The position numbers and the translations under genes are program-made. DNA of 58,939 nt from Frondihabitans peucedani. Lineage in GTDB: Bacteria > Actinomycetota > Actinomycetes > Actinomycetales > Microbacteriaceae. Numbering within the stretch: position 1 is the stretch's first letter; every line of letters begins with the position of its first letter. Below, piece by piece: positions 24,592 through 33,971 of this stretch. A model generated the notes under the pieces. It was not told the origin of the DNA, searched no databases, and was given only the letters and a program-made list of their open reading frames with translations. The stretch covers positions 1 to 58,939 of the forward strand of contig NZ_BAABAU010000007.1 in NCBI RefSeq assembly GCF_039537585.1. The letters run 5' to 3'.

Positions 24592-25397
24592 GCGGTCTCG
24601 ACCGAGAGCGTGAGCGCCCTCGTCCGGGAGAGCTGGCGGTGCAGGATGCCGGCGATCGCAGCACCGACGAGGGGCGCGACGATGAAGACCCACACCTGCG
24701 CGAGCGCGGTCGGCCCGCCGTAGAGCGCGGTCGCGATGGAGCGCGCCGGGTTCACGGAGGTGTTGCTGACCGGGATGCTGATCAGGTGGATGAGGGTCAG
24801 CGTGAGGCCGATCCCGAGGCCGGCGACCGCCTTGTACTCGGCCTTGGCCGTGATCGACAGGATCACGGTGACGAAGACGCCGGTCAGGATGATCTCGGTC
24901 AGCACGACCGCACCGATCCCGAAGCCGCCGGGTGAGGCGCTGCCGAAGCCGTTCGACGCGAACCCGCTCGACTCCGCCTTCGCGAGGTAGCCGACCGGGC
25001 CGCTGCGGGCGATGACGGTCAGCGCGCTCGAGGCGATGATGCCGCCGACGAGCTGCGCGACGATGTAGCCGGGCACGTGGCGCCACTCGGTGCGTCCGGC
25101 GACGGCGAGGCCGACGGTGACGGCCGGGTTGAAGTGGCCGCCCGAGATGTGGCCGACGGTGTAGATGCCCGCCATGACGGTGAGGCCGAAGGCGAGGGCG
25201 ACGCCGAGGAACCCGACTCCGAGCGTGTTCTGCTGGGTCGGGAACGCCGACGCGAAGACGGCGGTGCCCACTCCTCCGAAGACGAGCAGGAAGGTGCCGA
25301 AGACCTCCGCGAGGAGCCTCGAGCTGGTGGGGTAGGTCTGCGCCTCCTGCTTCCGCTGCTCAGCGGTGGAGCGGCTGACCGGACGATCAGTGTTCAT
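24579..25397 (-). CDS. aqpZ: Aquaporin Z-type water channel
   Basis: The 272-aa protein has six predicted helices and the two channel motifs HFNPAVT and SVNPARS. The serine after the second NPAR and the short loops fit water-selective AqpZ rather than the glycerol facilitator at 3159-4022. An acidic/polar N-terminal extension (MNTDRPVSRSTAEQRKQEA) precedes the first helix. The start lies 5 bp after the holin-like gene. Context with Asp23 and Pmp3-like proteins suggests osmotic or envelope stress. Confidence 0.93.
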   Translation of the reverse strand: MNTDRPVSRSTAEQRKQEAQTYPTSSRLLAEVFGTFLLVFGGVGTAVFASAFPTQQNTLGVGFLGVALAFGLTVMAGIYTVGHISGGHFNPAVTVGLAVAGRTEWRHVPGYIVAQLVGGIIASSALTVIARSGPVGYLAKAESSGFASNGFGSASPGGFGIGAVVLTEIILTGVFVTVILSITAKAEYKAVAGLGIGLTLTLIHLISIPVSNTSVNPARSIATALYGGPTALAQVWVFIVAPLVGAAIAGILHRQLSRTRALTLSVETAATR

Positions 25398-25785
25398 GGG
25401 ATGTCGCTTTCGTGAGGGTGTCTCTGGGGAGGGGCGGCACGCCTCGGCCGATGCTGCGGATGCCGACGGACAGCAGGATCGCGGCCGCCACGGCGAAGAC
25501 GAGGAGCGTCACGGCGAGCGACGCCCACATCGTCAGCGAGAGGGCCAGGAGGGCGACGATCAGGGCCGCGAGGAGGCCGAGGGCCACGAGGGCGAGGACT
25601 CCGCCGACGACGGCCAGGATCACGCCCCGCTTCGCACCGGTGACGCGATCGCCGATCTCCGACTTCGCCGCCCCGATCTCGTCGCGGACCGCGCGGAGAA
25701 GAGGCTCGAGGGCCTTCTGCGCGATGCCCGCGCCGAATCCCTGAGCGCCTGCCGACTCGCCCGCCGTGGCCTGGCGGTCGGTCAC
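25387..25785 (-). CDS. Phage-holin-family (holin 3.6-like) membrane protein
   Basis: The GTG at 25783-25785 overlaps the Asp23 gene stop (GTGA), giving 132 aa. An N-terminal soluble part with an amphipathic helix (LLRAVRDEIGAAKSEIGDRVTGAKRG) is followed by two helices (ILAVVGGVLALVALGLLAALIVALLAL and WASLAVTLLVFAVAAAILLSVGI), as in PF07332-type proteins found in many actinobacterial chromosomes. It is a housekeeping membrane protein rather than a phage gene: no phage genes are nearby. Confidence 0.8.
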   Translation of the reverse strand: MTDRQATAGESAGAQGFGAGIAQKALEPLLRAVRDEIGAAKSEIGDRVTGAKRGVILAVVGGVLALVALGLLAALIVALLALSLTMWASLAVTLLVFAVAAAILLSVGIRSIGRGVPPLPRDTLTKATSHEH

Positions 25786-26282
25786 TCGACGCGCGCGGTC
25801 GACTCGTCCGCGTCGTTGTCGTCCGAGGGGATGTGGACGTCGGAGATGGTCACGTTGACCTCGGTGACCTCCATGCCGACGACGGTGGAGATGGCGTCGG
25901 TGACGGCGGCGCGGACGCTGTCGGCGAGCTTCTGGAGGGCGACGGGGTACTCGGCGACGATGACGATGTCGGCGGCGACCTGCTTCTCGCCGACCTCGAC
26001 CTTGATGCCCTGGCCGCGGTCCTGCTGGTTGATGGCGTTGCGGATGGCACCGATGGCGCGGGCGGCGCCGCCTCCGAGGTCGTGGACCCCGGGGACCTCG
26101 CGGGCGGCGATGCCGGCGACCTTCTCGACGACGCCCTCGGCGATCGTGTTGGTGCCCTCGGCGTCCTGAGCGGCGTGCCCGGCGGCAGACCCGGTGGGGC
26201 GGGTCGTCGAGGCAGGCCTCGACGACGTCGACGGGGTGCCGATGACGGCGGACGGGCTGGGGGCGGCGCTGTGGTTGCTCAT
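25782..26282 (-). CDS. Asp23/Gls24-family envelope stress protein
   Basis: The 166-aa protein has a Ser/Thr/Pro-rich N-terminal tail (to about 45) and an Asp23 domain: TIAEGVVEKVAGIAAREVPGV, VEVGEKQVAADIVIVAEYPVALQKLADSVRAAVTDAIS and MEVTEVNVTISDV. AGGAGAG precedes the ATG. Asp23 proteins collect at the membrane through partner proteins and respond to cell-wall and alkaline stress; the coupled holin-like protein may be such an anchor (inference). It heads the five-gene leftward group ending with the Pmp3-like gene. Confidence 0.9.
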   Translation of the reverse strand: MSNHSAAPSPSAVIGTPSTSSRPASTTRPTGSAAGHAAQDAEGTNTIAEGVVEKVAGIAAREVPGVHDLGGGAARAIGAIRNAINQQDRGQGIKVEVGEKQVAADIVIVAEYPVALQKLADSVRAAVTDAISTVVGMEVTEVNVTISDVHIPSDDNDADESTARVE

Positions 26283-26306
26283 GGTTCTCTCCTGAACGGG
26301 ATGCCT

Positions 26307-26345
26307 GCACCCCGGCGACCGGGGTGCTGCGCCCGACCGGGCGCA
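26307..26345 (-). terminator. Two adjacent perfect hairpins before asp23
   Basis: GCACCCCGG-cga-CCGGGGTGC (26307-26327) is followed directly by TGCGCCCG-ac-CGGGCGCA (26328-26345). They lie in the 175-bp gap between the leftward HNH gene and asp23, 25-63 bp before the asp23 start. They could end the HNH transcript or form a structured asp23 leader. Confidence 0.55.
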
Positions 26346-26457
26346 CACCATTCAGACGGGAGCGCGCCCGGGGGCGTCATGTTCGTTCAGAGAAGGATCA
26401 GGATTCTGCGCCGGGGTGGCGCTTTACGGCCAGCAGGAGCGCCGCCGCGGCCCCGGT

Positions 26458-26976
26458 TCAGCCCGCGAGCTCGAGCGGGTGGTTGCGCCACGGCTCGGTG
26501 AACTCGGCCCAGCTCGGCTCCTTCCAGCGCTGACTGATCAGCGTGGCGAGGTTCGGCGCGGGCTCGCGCAGCTCGAAGGGCAGCTTCCAGCCGAGCTCGC
26601 TGAGCAGCTTGTCGGCCTTCTTGTTGTTGCACTTCGTGCAGGCCACGACGACGTTCCCCCACGTGTTCGTGCCGCCTCGGGCACGGGGCACGACGTGGTC
26701 GAGCGTGTTCCCGTGCTTGAAGCAGTACGCGCAGGTGTAGTCGTACATCTCGAGGACCGCCCGGCGCGTGAGCGGGATCGACCGCCTCGGGATCCTGATG
26801 AACTGTCGGAGCAGGATGACGTCCGGCTCGACCAGCGACTCGGTCACGCTGTGCACGATCCGGTCGCTCTCGGACAGGATCGACGCCTTCCCGTTTATCA
26901 CGAGCAGGAGCGCGCGGCGCGAGGCGACCACGGCGATCGGCTCGTAGCTGGCGTTCAGGACGAGCGTGCGGCTCAT
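26458..26976 (-). CDS. HNH endonuclease family protein
   Basis: The 172-aa protein begins MSRTLVLNASYEPIAVVASRRALLLVINGKA and carries the HNH core AYCFKHGNTLDHVVPRARGG, then NVVVACTKCNNKKADKLLSE; the CxxC pairs (YTCAYC, CTKC) form the structural zinc knuckle. This is a widely conserved actinobacterial single-copy family, not linked here to restriction genes. Its ATG overlaps the stop of a 28-codon leader ORF (ATGA). Confidence 0.9.
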   Translation of the reverse strand: MSRTLVLNASYEPIAVVASRRALLLVINGKASILSESDRIVHSVTESLVEPDVILLRQFIRIPRRSIPLTRRAVLEMYDYTCAYCFKHGNTLDHVVPRARGGTNTWGNVVVACTKCNNKKADKLLSELGWKLPFELREPAPNLATLISQRWKEPSWAEFTEPWRNHPLELAG

Positions 26977-27059
26977 GCCGACACCTCGCGGCCGGGCAGA
27001 GCGCAGCGGATCAGGGGGCTGGTGAGCACTCCGGGAGTGCCCGTGGAGAGACGACGCAT
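26973..27059 (-). CDS. 28-codon leader ORF coupled to the HNH gene
   Basis: Read leftwards from the ATG 27057-27059, the ORF encodes MRRLSTGTPGVLTSP followed by LIRCALPGREVSA and stops at TGA 26973-26975, overlapping the HNH start as ATGA. An AAAGGGA ribosome-binding site lies 6 nt upstream. Coupling and spacing suggest it is translated and sets HNH expression. No family match is claimed. Confidence 0.5.
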   Translation of the reverse strand: MRRLSTGTPGVLTSPLIRCALPGREVSA

Positions 27060-27140
27060 TGGTTCCCTTTCGAAGAGACCCGGACGGCTTCCGGGTATTC
27101 GATCTCGGCAGCAGGGCTGGCGCTCAGGGGGTGCTCCACG

Positions 27141-27172
27141 AAAAAAGCACCGTCACGGTGCGTGACGGTGCT
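27141..27172 (-). terminator. Intrinsic terminator with U6 tract in the HNH leader region
   Basis: On the minus strand AGCACCGTCACG-cac-CGTGACGGTGCT (12-bp perfect stem, plus 27146-27172) is followed by six T. It lies 82 bp upstream of the 28-codon ORF. U-tracts are unusual in this window, so an attenuator or the end of a small RNA is possible. Confidence 0.75.
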
Positions 27173-27385
27173 CAGTCGTGGGCGCTGGAGCGCACACCCG
27201 AATGGTGCACGCTTTGGCGCGTAGTCTGTATGGCACAGCTCAGCAGCGTACCCATGGTGCGGGCGGCGTCTGAGTGGCTCAACGGATCTCCTGGTCGTTC
27301 GTCTGACTGCGTGGGCTCAGATTACGTCACGCCGCCGACATCGGCCACACCCGCGCGTAACGGTTTACAGGACGTTCACGAACGA
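27173..27385. other. Non-coding stretch between two terminators
   Basis: About 213 bp with no convincing ORF lie between the NlpC terminator and the U6 terminator. If transcribed leftwards it would make a short RNA ending at 27141. A CATACAGACT sequence on the minus strand near 27225-27234 is a weak -10 candidate. The composition is less GC-rich than the genes around it. Confidence 0.35.
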
Positions 27386-27420
27386 CGACGGCCCTCCCCG
27401 GGAGTCGGGGAGGGCCGTCG
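27386..27420 (-). terminator. Terminator after the NlpC/P60 gene
   Basis: Arms CGACGGCCCTCCCCG (27386-27400) and CGGGGAGGGCCGTCG (27406-27420) pair perfectly over 15 bp with a 5-nt loop, 32 bp beyond the NlpC stop. Confidence 0.8.
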
Positions 27421-27452
27421 GCGAGCGCTGTGAAGCGCGCAGGATCAGCGGG

Positions 27453-28370
27453 CTACTTGATGCCGAATCGCACGAAGTGCACGTCGGAGGTCCAGAGCGG
27501 GCGGACGCTGACGCGGCCACCGGGCTTGGGCGCGTCGAGGATCATCCCGTTGCCGGCGTAGAAGCCGTCGTGCGAGCCGTTGTTCAGCACGACGATGTCG
27601 CCGGGCTCGGCGTCGGCCTGCGAGATCGTGGTGCCGGCGGCGGACTGCAGCGGCACGGAGTGCGCCAGCGAGATGCCGTACTGCGCGTAGACGTACATGA
27701 CGAAGCCGGAGCAGTCGAAGCCCGACGGTGTGGCGCCGCCGAAGACGTAGGGGGTGCCGACGTACTTCAGAGCCGTCTGGTAGACGGCGGCGAGGCTGAA
27801 CGCAGGATGCGACGGGTCGGCCAGGTAGTCGGACGCGGTCTTGCCGGAGTACGCGGTGCTCGCGGCGAAGCTGGCGCGGGCGGTGGTGGCCGCGGCCGAC
27901 TGCGAGGCGGTGAGCGTCGAGGCGGTCGTCGTTGTGGGGGTGACGACCTTCTTCACGACCGGGAGGGTCGTGGTGTAGTCGTCACGGGCGACGCTGGCGT
28001 CGGCGACGGAGCCGCCGACGGCGACCGACTGGGCGCCGTTGGCGCGGACCGAGTTGAGCGCGGCGGTGGCCGACGACGAGCCGTTCGACGAGGAGCTCGG
28101 GTTGAGCGCGAAGGCGGGGAGGGCCATCGTGCCGATGAGACCGGCGGTCAGCGTCATGACGACGACCGAGACGGCGGTCTTCTTCGCGCCGGGACGAGCG
28201 GCCTTGACCTGGGCCCGGTCGGCGTCGCGGGCTGCGCGGCGTGTGGCCGGAACAGCGACCGAGGTCGTCACGGTGTCGATGGGACCCGTGCGGATCGGAT
28301 CGGTGCGGGGTGTCGACCGGCGGGCGACGAGCGTGCTCGTGCTGGAGGTCGGGATGATGCCGTTGGTCAA
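27453..28370 (-). CDS. NlpC/P60-family cell-wall peptidase, secreted or membrane-anchored
   Basis: I place the start at the TTG 28368-28370, 8-9 nt after AGGAGAG, giving 305 aa; a GTG nine codons upstream lacks such a site. A long basic cytoplasmic segment precedes a hydrophobic helix ending PAFAL (about 68-88), then a Ser/Thr/Ala-rich linker, and the C-terminal NlpC/P60 domain: YVGTPYVFGGATPSGFDCSGFVMYVYAQ (catalytic Cys in DCSG), the SLAHSVPLQ segment, and HDGFYAGNGMILDA (catalytic His). It should cleave peptidoglycan stem peptides. The leader of about 200 nt is unusually long. Confidence 0.88.
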   Translation of the reverse strand: MTNGIIPTSSTSTLVARRSTPRTDPIRTGPIDTVTTSVAVPATRRAARDADRAQVKAARPGAKKTAVSVVVMTLTAGLIGTMALPAFALNPSSSSNGSSSATAALNSVRANGAQSVAVGGSVADASVARDDYTTTLPVVKKVVTPTTTTASTLTASQSAAATTARASFAASTAYSGKTASDYLADPSHPAFSLAAVYQTALKYVGTPYVFGGATPSGFDCSGFVMYVYAQYGISLAHSVPLQSAAGTTISQADAEPGDIVVLNNGSHDGFYAGNGMILDAPKPGGRVSVRPLWTSDVHFVRFGIK

Positions 28371-28606
28371 GAGTGGGTCTCTCCTGCGCCTCGACACACG
28401 TCTGGACCCAAAGGCCCAGCCGCCTGCCCCATCCCGTTCGTCGGATCAACGACTCACAGCAAGAGATGGGGAATGAGACGTCTTGCCACGGGCCCGGCAA
28501 CCGGCTTCTGTGGTTGTTCGGACTTGGCGAGCGTACCGGAGTACGACCCCCATGTCATCCTGAAGGAGGATGTTTGTAACGAAAAGGTAAAGGCGCCTGA
28601 ACGATC
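28371..28606 (-). promoter_or_regulatory. Long leader of the NlpC gene (possible structured RNA)
   Basis: The gap is 236 bp. Close to the start, GGGTC and GACCC can pair around the AGGAGAG ribosome-binding site, which would hide it. Further up GTAACG (28576) and GGTAAAG (28586), read on the plus strand, resemble a direct-repeat site of MtrA type, and CATCCT…AGGATG (28555-28571) forms a small dyad. Cell-wall hydrolase leaders in Actinobacteria often hold a c-di-AMP (ydaO) riboswitch, but I could not align this one to that motif. Confidence 0.35.
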
Positions 28607-30555
<1,949 letters not shown>

Positions 30556-30579
30556 CAGGCAGGCGCGGGGGCGCTCGCT

Positions 30580-31212
30580 CTAGCGGGTGCCCTCGGCGCG
30601 ATCGGCATCGTCGTCGTCGGCGTCAGCATCGTCGTCCGAGTCAGCATCGTCGTCGCCCTCGAGCCCGGCGGCCTCGGCCGCCTCCTCGATGTCGATCCCG
30701 TCGAACTCGTCGTCGCCGGCGTCTCCGAGCAGTTCGACCTCGTCGTCGTCCGCGTCCTCGTCGTCCGACTCGTCGTCGTCCTCGTCGAAGTCGTCATCAT
30801 CGTCGTCGGGGTCGTCGTCCGAGTCGTCGTCGTCCGACTCGTCGTCGGAGTCGCCGTCATCCGACTCGTCGTCATCGGCGTCGCCGGCCGCGGCAGCCGC
30901 CTCCTGCGACGCCTCGTACTCCGCGAGACGCTCGACCCACGGCACCCAGTCGGGCGCGAGGAGCGACGAGTCGCCCGGCAGCAGCTCGGTCTCGAGCACG
31001 GTCGGCTCCTGGCCCTCGAGCGTCGCGACGCTGACGGTCCAGAGCCAGCCGGGGTAGCCGGGCAGCGTGTTCTCGAAGCGGACCGTGGTCACGCCCTGGT
31101 CGTCGACCGAGACGTCTCGGGGCTCGCCGATCGTGTCGTCGCGGGTGATCTCGAGCAGGGCCTCCCGCGCGAGAGAGTAGAGGGACGAGTCGGCCGGGGC
31201 TGCGTCAGGCAT
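30580..31212 (-). CDS. DUF3027-family protein with a highly acidic tail
   Basis: The 210-aa protein has the DUF3027 core (FENTLPGYPGWLWTVSVATLEGQEPTVLETELLPG, then SLLAPDWVPWVERL). The last 100 residues are almost wholly Asp/Glu/Ser with Ala, encoded by a simple-sequence run of GTC/GTCGTC triplets on the plus strand. It overlaps the upstream cold-shock gene by 8 bp, a pairing common in Actinobacteria. Function unknown; the acidic tail may mimic nucleic acid or bind basic partners (inference). Confidence 0.85.
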   Translation of the reverse strand: MPDAAPADSSLYSLAREALLEITRDDTIGEPRDVSVDDQGVTTVRFENTLPGYPGWLWTVSVATLEGQEPTVLETELLPGDSSLLAPDWVPWVERLAEYEASQEAAAAAGDADDDESDDGDSDDESDDDDSDDDPDDDDDDFDEDDDESDDEDADDDEVELLGDAGDDEFDGIDIEEAAEAAGLEGDDDADSDDDADADDDDADRAEGTR

Positions 31213-31582
31213 CGAGCTGGTCTGCGATCTTCCGGAGGACGGCAGCGACCTGCGCGCCGTTCTCGGGGTAGCGGCCGCGACGCAGCCGGTTGCCGACACC
31301 GTCGAGCATCTTCACGAGGTCCTCGACGATGACCGCCATGTCTTCAGCGGAGCGACGGCTGCGCTCGACCATGCTGGGAGCCGCGTCGAGCACACGGACC
31401 GAGAGCGCCTGCGCGCCCTTCTTGCCGTCGGCGATGCCGAACTCGAGTCGGGTGCCGGCCTTCACTCCGGTCGTGCCCGCGGGCAGGGCCGACGCGTGCA
31501 AGAAGACCTCCTGGCCGTCGTCGCTCGAGATGAAGCCGAAGCCTTTCTCGTCGTCGTAGAACTTGACCTTGCCGGTGGGCAT
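31205..31582 (-). CDS. Cold-shock-domain protein with C-terminal extension
   Basis: The 125-aa protein starts with a cold-shock domain (GKVKFYDDEKGFGFISSDDG with RNP1, EVFLHASAL with RNP2) and continues with a helical extension of about 55 residues (ERSRRSAEDMAVIVEDLVKMLDG). Extended CSPs of this layout precede DUF3027 in many Actinobacteria. AAGGAG lies before the ATG. It binds single-stranded RNA or DNA. Confidence 0.9.
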   Translation of the reverse strand: MPTGKVKFYDDEKGFGFISSDDGQEVFLHASALPAGTTGVKAGTRLEFGIADGKKGAQALSVRVLDAAPSMVERSRRSAEDMAVIVEDLVKMLDGVGNRLRRGRYPENGAQVAAVLRKIADQLDA

Positions 31583-31657
31583 GACTGGACTCCTTGGTTG
31601 ATGGGGCGCCCCAAGCATACGGGGACACGGCCGAGCGGGGCCCACTACGCTGGCGAT

Positions 31658-31939
31658 GTGGCAGACAAGACAGGCGCCGGCGACGAGCGCACGCGCATCG
31701 ACCGCATCGGGCGCGCCCTGGGCCTCGCCGCGGTGTCCGTCGCCGTGCTCGGCGTCGTCTGCGTGCTGCTCGAGGTCTTCGGCTCGGTGAGCGGTGCCAG
31801 CAACTCGAAGTCGGGCATCTGGCCGACCGTCAACCTGCTCCCGCTGCTGGCCTTCCCGGTCGCGGTCCTCCTGATCCTGGCGTTCCTCGTCATCAACATC
31901 ATCCGTCTGACCCGTCAGAACAGGGGCGGCACACGCTGA
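31658..31939 (+). CDS. Small two-helix membrane protein
   Basis: The GTG at 31658 follows TACGCT (31646-31651) by 6 nt, a leaderless arrangement, and gives 93 aa. A charged N-terminus is followed by two helices (LGLAAVSVAVLGVVCVLLEVF and LLPLLAFPVAVLLILAFLVIN) with a polar loop (SNSKSGIWPT) and a basic tail. No family recognised. It precedes the helicase partner gene by 36 bp and may be cotranscribed. Confidence 0.7.
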   Translation: MADKTGAGDERTRIDRIGRALGLAAVSVAVLGVVCVLLEVFGSVSGASNSKSGIWPTVNLLPLLAFPVAVLLILAFLVINIIRLTRQNRGGTR

Positions 31940-31975
31940 GCCCCGGGCATCGCACCCGCGAGGCAGAGGCGCCCC

Positions 31976-33844
31976 GTGGCTAGCGCCCTCGACCTCGCCG
32001 GGGTCGTCCGCGCTCTCGCCCCCGAGCAGCTGCTGCCCCGTCTCCGCGAGCGGACCATCTCGAGGCCCGCGGCCGTCAAAGACGCCTTCGATCTCGCCGA
32101 CGCCCTGCTCGAGCACTCGTCGGTCCGCGAGGCACTGACCCGGCTCGACCGGGTCGCCCTGCTCGCTCTCCGCGCGGCGGCGTCGCCGGGCACTCCCGCC
32201 GACCTCCTCGCAGCGGCCTCACCGGCTTTCGACGTCGCCCTCGACGAGGTCGACCGGGCCGTCGCGCACCTCGACGAGCTGTTCCTCGTCGTCCGCGACG
32301 GCGACTCCGCGCAGACCCTCCCCTCGGTCACCGCCGCGCTCGACGACGACCCCGAGCTCTCGCAGGAGGCGCTGGCCGACACCCTGCCTCCGGCCGGCCT
32401 CGAGGCGGTCGAGCAGGTCGACCGAGACGCGCAGGACCGCCAGAGCGCCGAGAGGCTGTACGCCATCGTCATCGAGGTGGCCGAGCTGATCCGGGCCGTG
32501 GCCGAGACGCCCGCGCGCGAGCTCGCGAAGGGCGGCCTGGCCTTGCCCGAGACCCGGCGGCTCGCGGAGGCCGCGCGCATCGACGTCGACGACGTGGGGC
32601 CGATCCTGGCCGCGGCCCGCTCGGCAGACCTCGTCGAGCTCGGGCCCGACGGCTGGGCGCCGACCTCCGCCGCCGACGACTGGCTGCGCTCCTCCTGGCC
32701 CGACCGCTGGGCGATCCTGGTCACCTCGTGGCTCGGCGCGCTGCCGCGCGAGATCCTGTCGGTGCTCGATCAGCGCGCCGACACCTCGTGGGGCGAGCCG
32801 CTCCGCACCTTCACCGCCTGGCGCTACCCCGCCGGCGGGGCCTGGATCCCCGAGCGGCTCGACGCCTTCGCCCGCTCCGCCGAGCTGTTCGGCCTGACCA
32901 CCGGAGCGCGGCCCACGTCGGTCGCGGTGGCCCTGCTCCGGGAGGGCGTCGCTCCTGCCCGCCGGATCGTCGCCGGGCTGATGCCGGAACCGATCGAGTC
33001 CGTCTATCTGCAGCACGACCTCACCGTCGTGGCGCCCGGGCCGCTCGCGCCGGAGCTCGACGCTCGCCTCCGCGGGATCGCCGAGGTCGAGAGCGCAGGG
33101 CTCGCCGCGACCTACCGGATCAGCGAGCAAGGAGTCGAGCGGGCCCTGAGCGCCGGCGAGACGGAGGAGAGCCTCCGCTCCTTCCTCAGCTCGCTCTCGA
33201 CGACCGGAGTCCCGCAGCCGCTCGACTACCTCCTCACCGAGACCGCCTCCCGCCACGGCCGCTACCGCGTCTCGACCCTGCCGCAGGAGGCGCTCGACCG
33301 CGCCCCCCTCAGCATGGGCGCCGTCAGCCAGCTGCGGAGCGACGACTCCGCCCTCCTCGACACCGTCGAGGTCGACCAGGCGCTGTCCTCGCTGGCGCTC
33401 CGCCGCGTCGACGCCCTCCGCATGATCTCCCGCTACGACGCCGAGACCGTCTTCTGGGCGCTCAGCGACGAGCGCTACCCCGTGGTGCTCGAAGACCCGG
33501 AGCACGAGCCGCTCCGCTCCCCGCAGCGACGACGGGCCCGCAGGATCGCGCAGCCCCCGGCCTCCGATCCCGTCCAGAGCCTCGTCGAGCGCCTGGCGGA
33601 GTCGTCCGGCGACTCCCCCGAAGACACCGACCGCGCGTGGATCGCCCGCCAGCTCGATGCCGCGGTCAAGGCGCGCATGACGGTCCTCCTCACGGTGGCC
33701 CAGCCCGACGGGACCACCTCCGAGCTGCAGATGGAGCCGACCGGCGTCGGCGGCGGCCGACTCCGCGGGCGTGACCGGCGCTCCGACATCGAGCGGACGC
33801 TCCCCCTCTCGAGCATCGTCGCCGTCGCCACCCCCGTCGACTAG
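31976..33844 (+). CDS. Helicase-associated (Helicase_C_3 domain) protein
   Basis: The GTG at 31976 gives 622 aa. The first part is helical with winged-helix character; the C-terminal half shows the domain found upstream of bacterial XPB genes (VYLQHDLTVVAPGPLAPELDARLRGIAEVES then TYRISEQGVERAL). It ends with a WYL-like beta segment (VLLTVAQPDGTTSELQMEPTGV). It has no helicase motifs itself and is presumed to work with XPB encoded 128 bp downstream in DNA repair or remodelling. Confidence 0.85.
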   Translation: MASALDLAGVVRALAPEQLLPRLRERTISRPAAVKDAFDLADALLEHSSVREALTRLDRVALLALRAAASPGTPADLLAAASPAFDVALDEVDRAVAHLDELFLVVRDGDSAQTLPSVTAALDDDPELSQEALADTLPPAGLEAVEQVDRDAQDRQSAERLYAIVIEVAELIRAVAETPARELAKGGLALPETRRLAEAARIDVDDVGPILAAARSADLVELGPDGWAPTSAADDWLRSSWPDRWAILVTSWLGALPREILSVLDQRADTSWGEPLRTFTAWRYPAGGAWIPERLDAFARSAELFGLTTGARPTSVAVALLREGVAPARRIVAGLMPEPIESVYLQHDLTVVAPGPLAPELDARLRGIAEVESAGLAATYRISEQGVERALSAGETEESLRSFLSSLSTTGVPQPLDYLLTETASRHGRYRVSTLPQEALDRAPLSMGAVSQLRSDDSALLDTVEVDQALSSLALRRVDALRMISRYDAETVFWALSDERYPVVLEDPEHEPLRSPQRRRARRIAQPPASDPVQSLVERLAESSGDSPEDTDRAWIARQLDAAVKARMTVLLTVAQPDGTTSELQMEPTGVGGGRLRGRDRRSDIERTLPLSSIVAVATPVD

Positions 33845-33971
33845 CTCCCAGCCTCCGGGCGCACGCGGGCGCCCGCCGCCCGGCCGCCCGCCGCCCGCGG
33901 CACCCTCCCACCCACCGCGCCTAGAGTGGAACGTTGCGGCCGCACGAGCGACCACCGACGTCGGGAGAACA

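Noticed and set aside
25387-25785. Prophage remnant suggested by the holin-like gene
   Set aside because: No integrase, lysin or structural genes nearby; this holin family is common in actinobacterial chromosomes beside Asp23 and aquaporin genes.
26458-26976. Restriction or homing function for the HNH protein
   Set aside because: No methylase, intron or intein context; the family is a conserved chromosomal one.
27173-27385. Possible additional tRNA or CRISPR-like element in the gap after NlpC
   Set aside because: No cloverleaf and no regularly spaced repeats were found; no CRISPR array is visible anywhere in the window.
28371-28606. Firm call of a ydaO (c-di-AMP) riboswitch
   Set aside because: The conserved GGGGTGAATCC-type blocks could not be aligned, so it is only noted as a candidate structured leader.
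30587-31057. Rightward Ser-rich frame opposite DUF3027
   Set aside because: Its poly-serine content is the antisense reading of the acidic GAC/GAT repeat; no start signal or domain.
33850-33905. GC-rich CCGCCCG repeats after the helicase partner gene as a regulatory element
   Set aside because: Low-complexity sequence without clear symmetry or fixed period; likely neutral.
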